From: CAZJRQ01 sp964548535 | GTDB lineage: Bacteria > Bacillota > Clostridia > Oscillospirales > Ruminococcaceae | Length of the DNA stretch: 64,000 nucleotides | Assembly (NCBI GenBank): GCA_964548535.1 | Contig: CAZJRQ010000001.1 | Span: 163,795-227,794, forward strand | Reading direction: 5' to 3' | Part shown: piece after piece, positions 59,902-64,000 of the stretch | Position numbering within the stretch: position 1 is the first letter of the stretch | How the letters are laid out: each line of letters starts with the position of its first letter | Position numbers and translations under genes: made by a program | The notes under the pieces: model-generated | Seen by the model: the letters and a program-made list of their open reading frames with translations, nothing else | Databases searched by the model: none | Told to the model about the DNA's origin: nothing

Positions 59902-61299
59902 TTATTTCAAAACAAGTTCGCCTTCCAAAGCCCAGTTCATGGCCTTTGTAATCTTAACTTGTATGAATTGTCCAACTAAACTTTTGTCCCCCTTGAACTC
60001 GACGATTATATTTTCATCATTTTTTCCAGTAACATAATCATTACTCTTTCGTCCTTCGCCCTCAACCAAAACAGTAACTGTCTTGCCGATGAATCTTGAA
60101 AGCCACTCTGTCGAAACTTCTCTTTGCTCTAAAAGCAATTCTCTTAACCAAAGTCCTTTTTGCTTATCAGAAATATTATCCTCAAGCTCAGCCGCCTTAG
60201 TCCCGGAACGTGCCGAATACACAAATGAATATATATTATCATACTTTACGCGCTTGATTATATCTTTAGTCTGACAAAACTCCTCATAAGTTTCACCTGG
60301 GAAACCTACAATCAAATCTGTCGTAAATGAAAACTCAGGTGATTTTGCTCTTGCATAATCAACAATTTTCAAATACTCATCAACAGTATATTTACGATTC
60401 ATAGCTTTTAAAATTCTATCACAGCCTGCTTGAACTGGCAAATGAAGATTTTTACAAATCTTATCACATTCCAATATCGTATCAATAAGCTCGTTTGTTG
60501 CATCTTTCGGATGTGAGCTCATAAAACGCACTCTAAAATCACCATCAATTTCATTTATTGCTCTAAGCAGATCTGAGAAACCATAGCTATATGAATTTAC
60601 ATTTTGACCTAGCAAAGTAATTTCCTTGTATCCGGAATTTACAAGCTTAGTTACCTCATCAATAACAGACTCTGGCTTACGGCTACGCTCTCTACCACGC
60701 ACATACGGAACAATACAGTATGTACAAAAATTATTGCAGCCGTACATTATTGGCACAAACGCACGAAACTTATCATCTCTAAGCTGTAAAAAATCCTCGT
60801 CAATATCAACATGATTTTCAGAAAGGTTAAATATCCTCTTATTACCACTAATAACTTCACAAAGCATATTATACAAATCGTTATATGCAAAAGTTCCGAA
60901 AACTAAATCAACTTGCTTATAGGTTTTCTTTATACGCTCTGAAACATGTTCCTGCTGAGCCATGCAACCACAAATACCTATAATAACATCTGGTTTCTCT
61001 TCTTTAAGCGCCTTTAAATCACCCAGCTTGCCAAAAATCTTATCCTCTGCATTTTCACGAACTGCGCATGTATTATAGATAATAAGCTGAGCCTCGTCAA
61101 TATCTTCTGTGAATTCATAACCAACCTTAGATAATTTTCCTTTTATCTTTTCGGCGTCACTTGTATTTTGCTGACAACCATATGACCTAATTAAAGCAAG
61201 CGGATAATGTCCGTTGCAAATCTTGTAGTTTTCAGAAAAATCAGAAAGTATTTTCTTTGCATTATCTATGCTTTCCAATGAAGATACTGGAGTATTCAT
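59902..61299 (-). CDS. miaB: tRNA-2-methylthio-N6-dimethylallyladenosine synthase
   Basis: This 465-residue radical SAM methylthiotransferase has an N-terminal UPF0004 domain with cysteines in RSYGCQQNTSDAEKI, NTCAVRENAEDK and GICGCMAQQ. The radical SAM motif is in YGCNNFCTYCIVPYVRGRERSR; a C-terminal TRAM domain (about 400-465) follows. The ATG at 61299 has GAGG six bases upstream. It uses the i6A made by MiaA, encoded later in the same series. Confidence 0.97.
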   Translation of the reverse strand: MNTPVSSLESIDNAKKILSDFSENYKICNGHYPLALIRSYGCQQNTSDAEKIKGKLSKVGYEFTEDIDEAQLIIYNTCAVRENAEDKIFGKLGDLKALKEEKPDVIIGICGCMAQQEHVSERIKKTYKQVDLVFGTFAYNDLYNMLCEVISGNKRIFNLSENHVDIDEDFLQLRDDKFRAFVPIMYGCNNFCTYCIVPYVRGRERSRKPESVIDEVTKLVNSGYKEITLLGQNVNSYSYGFSDLLRAINEIDGDFRVRFMSSHPKDATNELIDTILECDKICKNLHLPVQAGCDRILKAMNRKYTVDEYLKIVDYARAKSPEFSFTTDLIVGFPGETYEEFCQTKDIIKRVKYDNIYSFVYSARSGTKAAELEDNISDKQKGLWLRELLLEQREVSTEWLSRFIGKTVTVLVEGEGRKSNDYVTGKNDENIIVEFKGDKSLVGQFIQVKITKAMNWALEGELVLK

Positions 61300-61367
61300 G
61301 AAGAGCCTCATTTCTCAAAATATTCAACATATAGTATGTACAAAAATCCGACTATACATTCTATACT

Positions 61368-61396
61368 ATTATAAACTCTTTTATGACTTTTGTCAA
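61368..61396 (-). promoter_or_regulatory. Consensus sigma-A promoter of the miaB-mutS-mutL-miaA-hfq series
   Basis: On the minus strand TTGACA and TATAAT, both perfect consensus, are separated by 17 bases. A leader of about 60 bases follows. Confidence 0.9.
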
Positions 61397-61419
61397 CATA
61401 CACAAATTCATTTATTACG

Positions 61420-61962
61420 CTATTCTTTTAATGTAATATAATTATTTTCATGTTCTTTTTCAAAGTTACGTTTATATTTACCTTTAAGTCGCAAAATTGA
61501 TATAAGATTAACAAAAATCGGCATTGGAATAAACACTAATAAAATAAAAAAAACAGACTTAAATGTTACTAATATACAGCATACAATTAATGTAATTAAC
61601 GATGAACCCCATATCATTAATCTTATATACTTAAAAAATTTTTCTTTATCAGCTGGTAAATTGCGAACATAAAATATCATAAAAATTAAGGTTGGTATAG
61701 CACCTAAAAAAGCACTTTCAAAAAAGCCAGCACATAAAATAAGAAAAAACAAAATCGAAATCGTTGTTCCAATAAAAAAATTAACAATAGGAGAGAAATC
61801 TGAGCCATCAATATTAACATCATCTACAAAATCAATCGGCGATATTGAATCGAAAATGCTATTAATCATTAATACCTCGTATACACATATAACAATAAAA
61901 AACATCAGAAAAATCACCAATTTCTTTTTTATATACTTAGTTTCATCAAGATTATTATTCAT
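61420..61962 (-). CDS. Unrecognised four-helix membrane protein
   Basis: This 180-residue protein is not recognised. It has four hydrophobic segments (about 15-35, 60-82, 86-103 and 115-150), with a short acidic extracytoplasmic stretch (DDVNIDGSDF) and a basic cytoplasmic tail (RLKGKYKRNFEKEH). The start at 61962 has AAGGGGTG upstream. It has its own promoter, which contains a perfect dyad. Nothing nearby suggests a function. Confidence 0.75.
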   Translation of the reverse strand: MNNNLDETKYIKKKLVIFLMFFIVICVYEVLMINSIFDSISPIDFVDDVNIDGSDFSPIVNFFIGTTISILFFLILCAGFFESAFLGAIPTLIFMIFYVRNLPADKEKFFKYIRLMIWGSSLITLIVCCILVTFKSVFFILLVFIPMPIFVNLISILRLKGKYKRNFEKEHENNYITLKE

Positions 61963-61991
61963 AAAACGCACCCCTTTGTATTTTTTATTTT

Positions 61992-62020
61992 AGTATATCA
62001 CATCAAAAAATTGATGTTAA
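61992..62020 (-). promoter_or_regulatory. Promoter with operator-like dyad before the four-helix protein
   Basis: On the minus strand TTAACA and TATACT are separated by 17 bases. ACATCAA (62000-62006) and TTGATGT (62011-62017) form a perfect dyad inside the spacer, a good place for a repressor. Confidence 0.55.
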
Positions 62021-62059
62021 TAATTATCTAACAAGCTAAAAACGTTATAAAAAACAAAA

Positions 62060-62080
62060 AGACGGACAAATTGTCCGTCT
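62060..62080 (-). terminator. Terminator after the FN3/hydrolase gene
   Basis: On the minus strand AGACGGAC and GTCCGTCT form a perfect stem with a five-base loop, followed by TTTTTGTTTTTT. Confidence 0.92.
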
Positions 62081-62095
62081 GAATTATTTTGTATT

Positions 62096-62980
62096 TTATC
62101 CCCAGTAACTTCTCCAAACATTGAAGTAGCCCCATGGAATTTTAAATGAATAAGCAATTCTCTTATCGTTTTGCTTGTAACTTCTGTTACACCAAAAATA
62201 TATATTATAATCGTTAGCAATACCGTTTAGCGAAGTCTTTCCATATACCGCGCCATATACCGCAGTCTTAACTCTAGCAGGTACCTTATTATAAGTTGCA
62301 CCATCTTTTTTTAGTCCAGCGTCAGACATAAATCCACCGCTCTTATAAATAACGTCCTGTACATTCTTATATTTTTTATATGTAGATACCCAAGTTTTAT
62401 TATTAGCATATTTTGCACCAACATATCTGTTTGCTACACAATCAGCAACATATACAATTGGCTTATCCCACATTGAACCAGACATCATGCCTACTTCATG
62501 ATAAACAATTCGGCACATAGCTTCCCAACCAGCCTTGTCGAAATCCATGCGAGCTGTTTTTAACTTTTGAACACTCGAAAAGCTTCCTTTTTGGGAACCA
62601 TTTATTGCTCTAACCTTAAATTCATAATTAGTTGTTCTCTTTAGACCTGTTACTGTACATTTAGTTGCCGTAACGGTTTTATATTTAGTCCAAGATTTAT
62701 ATTGTCCACCTTTGACATAAAGCTCATATTTCTTTGCATTTGATGCTTTCTTCCACTCTACTATCAAGGTATTTGTTTGTTTGTTGTATGGATGAGTTGC
62801 CTGACTCTCATATTTCTTTTCCGCTACCATAGTTGGTTTTCCGAGCTTAACATCAGCTGCTGAAACAGTAAGTTCTGCTCCAAAGCTAGTAAACAATGTG
62901 CAAACTACCAACAACACTGCTACTGATTTGCAAATTGTCTTTTTAACTGACGTAAAAATATCACCCTGCGTACTATTCAT
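62096..62980 (-). CDS. Secreted FN3 and SleB-like cell-wall hydrolase
   Basis: This 294-residue secreted protein is taken from the ATG at 62980; no start in this frame has a good ribosome binding site, and the frame is open to a GTG at 63028. A signal peptide (VAVLLVVCTLFTSFGAELTVSA) precedes one fibronectin type III domain (about 45-142, with KKYELYV and TTNYEFKVRAING). The C-terminal domain (about 145-294) resembles SleB-type hydrolases: MCRIVYHEVG with a candidate catalytic Glu, and VADCVANRYV. It may act in sporulation or in growth-phase wall turnover. The last residues YFNVWRSYWG are unusual. Confidence 0.82.
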   Translation of the reverse strand: MNSTQGDIFTSVKKTICKSVAVLLVVCTLFTSFGAELTVSAADVKLGKPTMVAEKKYESQATHPYNKQTNTLIVEWKKASNAKKYELYVKGGQYKSWTKYKTVTATKCTVTGLKRTTNYEFKVRAINGSQKGSFSSVQKLKTARMDFDKAGWEAMCRIVYHEVGMMSGSMWDKPIVYVADCVANRYVGAKYANNKTWVSTYKKYKNVQDVIYKSGGFMSDAGLKKDGATYNKVPARVKTAVYGAVYGKTSLNGIANDYNIYFWCNRSYKQNDKRIAYSFKIPWGYFNVWRSYWG

Positions 62981-63108
62981 TTTAATTTGGCTTTTGTTCT
63001 CATATCTCTTATGGAACTGCCACTTCACACCCTTTCATTAATTCACCATAAATAAATTAAAACATGGCTCAATTAAATATATTCAAATACATTCTGACTT
63101 ATTACTAG

Positions 63109-63173
63109 GTTTGTAACTTACTCACCATGAAAGTTACAAATCTGTTACAAATCACTACGTTATTGTAACACAG
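63109..63173. repeat. Cluster of inverted GTTACAA repeats
   Basis: TTTGTAACTT (63110-63119) and AAGTTACAAA (63131-63140) are a perfect 10-bp inverted pair. CTGTTACAA (63142-63150) and TTGTAAC plus ACAG (63163-63173) form a second. Four copies of one 7-mer in 65 bases suggests a protein-binding array or tandem hairpins. Confidence 0.65.
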
Positions 63174-63375
63174 TTTTTTTACCTTGTCAAGCTTTTTTGA
63201 AAAAAAACATGGAAAATTGGAATATTAAAGCATTTTTATTAATACCAGTAATATTTTTTTCTCACCAATCATAGTATTTAAAGAACTATAAAAAGTTACA
63301 GAACGTAACAATAACAAAACTATTATAGTAAAAATTAAATTGCTTGCACTTAAAAAAATTAAACATAGTCACGTA

Positions 63376-63411
63376 CCGCAGTAAATGGCTTGTTTATGCG
63401 AAAAACTGCGG
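63376..63411 (+). promoter_or_regulatory. Hairpin just before the S1-domain gene
   Basis: CCGCAGT and ACTGCGG form a perfect GC-rich 7-bp stem around a 22-base loop, ending next to the GGAGAAAGAGG ribosome binding site in otherwise AT-rich DNA. It may regulate translation of the S1 protein. Confidence 0.5.
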
Positions 63412-63428
63412 AGAAAGAGGTTAAAAAA

Positions 63429-64000
63429 ATGAAGAAATATCTGCCTGAAGGAAAATTATTTAATACTACTGCAAATCAAAATTATTTAAGAAATGAGCAG
63501 TCATTAGCTGAAGCTTACGCTCATGGTGTTATTCTTGAAGCGCCCGCTTTGCTTTGTGACAACAACCACAACTTAATTATTGAATTTCCATGCGGAAAAG
63601 GTATAATTCCTCGAGAAGAGGGTGCAATCGGAATCGCTGAGGGCACTACACGTGATATCGCTATTCTTTCAAAAGTTAACAAGCCTGTATGCTTTAAAAT
63701 CCTAAATATTGGTAGTAACTCTGATGGAGAAAAAATATATACACTTTCTAGACGACTTGCACAAGAAGATTGTATGAACGAGTACATTTCTGCATTAAAT
63801 TCAGGCGATGTAATTCCTGCCAAAGTAACTCACCTTGAGCCTTTCGGATGTTTTGTAGATATCGGCTGTGGTATTCCTTCACTAATTCCTATTGACACAA
63901 TATCTATCTCAAGAATTGCACATCCAAATGACAGATTTTACAATGGACAGGATATTTTCGTTGTAATCAAATCAATTGAAAACAACAGAATTTGCCTATC
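63429..64000 (+). CDS. S1 RNA-binding domain protein, 3' end outside window
   Basis: The frame is open from the ATG at 63429 (GGAGAAAGAGG upstream) to the end of the window, 190 codons. The N-terminal part includes NLIIEFPCGKGIIPREEGAIG, an S1-like strand order. An S1 domain starts near residue 133 with SGDVIPAKVTHLEPFGCFVDIG and continues with GIPSLIPIDTISI. This resembles ribosomal protein S1-like proteins of Clostridia (the group sometimes fused or next to IspH). It may bind mRNA; the function is not certain and the end is missing. Confidence 0.82.
   Translation, partial: MKKYLPEGKLFNTTANQNYLRNEQSLAEAYAHGVILEAPALLCDNNHNLIIEFPCGKGIIPREEGAIGIAEGTTRDIAILSKVNKPVCFKILNIGSNSDGEKIYTLSRRLAQEDCMNEYISALNSGDVIPAKVTHLEPFGCFVDIGCGIPSLIPIDTISISRIAHPNDRFYNGQDIFVVIKSIENNRICL

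Larger units (their letters stand above)
63029..63428. other. 400-base divergent intergenic region
   Basis: This AT-rich gap lies between the hydrolase gene and the S1 gene. It holds inverted GTTACAA/TTGTAAC repeats (63109-63173), two more diverged copies near 63295-63311, a GC-rich hairpin before the S1 gene (63376-63411), and several poly-T tracts. No small ORF of note, tRNA or recognised riboswitch is visible. Both promoters must lie here, but I cannot fix either. Confidence 0.6.

Noticed and set aside
63029..63428. c-di-AMP (ydaO-type) riboswitch upstream of the wall hydrolase
   Set aside because: The conserved ydaO blocks are not present; the visible structure is made of GTTACAA repeats instead.

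Overview
The window is chromosomal DNA from a low-GC, endospore-forming Clostridia-type Firmicute. I would place it near the Ruminococcaceae/Oscillospiraceae. The evidence is the full spoIIIA operon, spoIIGA-sigE, a SCIFF peptide with its radical SAM maturase, ThyX instead of ThyA, a two-gene transketolase, and the division cluster yggS-sepF-ylmH-divIVA-lspA. Coding is dense. No tRNA, rRNA, CRISPR array, insertion sequence or prophage is visible. Only one gap exceeds 300 bases (63029-63428).

Layout. Bases 1-5633 (minus) run thyX, tmk, DUF2156, DJ-1, 5-formyl-THF cyclo-ligase, mltG, U32 peptidase, from a good sigma-A promoter at 5685-5713. Bases 5749-15513 (minus) hold asp23, nusB, a TsaD paralogue, xseA, xseB, ispA, dxs, tlyA, nadK, argR, recN. 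Bases 15633-20534 (minus) are spoIIIAA to spoIIIAH. A plus-strand moxR, DUF58 and transglutaminase trio (20797-25643) converges on the SCIFF locus. Next come a small membrane protein, yajC, nfnAB and a GHL10-type lipoprotein. The gat operon (32267-36906, minus) is gatC, gatA and one gene that fuses GatB to an archaeal-type aspartyl-tRNA synthetase. After lysA, a plus-strand block carries DUF951, prfA, tsaC, coaE, a lytic transglycosylase, an M18 aminopeptidase and spoIIGA-sigE. From 45355 to 61299 (minus) a long series reads miaB, ylbF, mutS, mutL, miaA, hfq, HlyD-like, yggS, sepF, ylmH, divIVA, lspA, rluD-like, HAD and split transketolase. The right end has a small membrane protein, an FN3/cell-wall-hydrolase protein and the start of an S1-domain gene.

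Themes. Spore formation: sigma E and its processing protease, and the SpoIIIA channel proteins. Translation: the GatCAB/AspRS route to Asn-tRNA, tRNA modification by MiaA, MiaB and Sua5, and PrfA. DNA repair: MutS/MutL, RecN, XseAB. Envelope and division: MltG, SepF, DivIVA, LspA, SLT.

Most notable. (1) The 956-residue GatB-AspRS fusion has a His at the position linked to relaxed tRNA recognition, and an internal Shine-Dalgarno and ATG exactly at the domain junction. (2) Two diverged copies of a leader of about 95 nt precede yajC and spoIIIAD. In both, a stem next to the ribosome binding site is preserved, with one compensatory base change. This looks like an undescribed cis-regulatory RNA.
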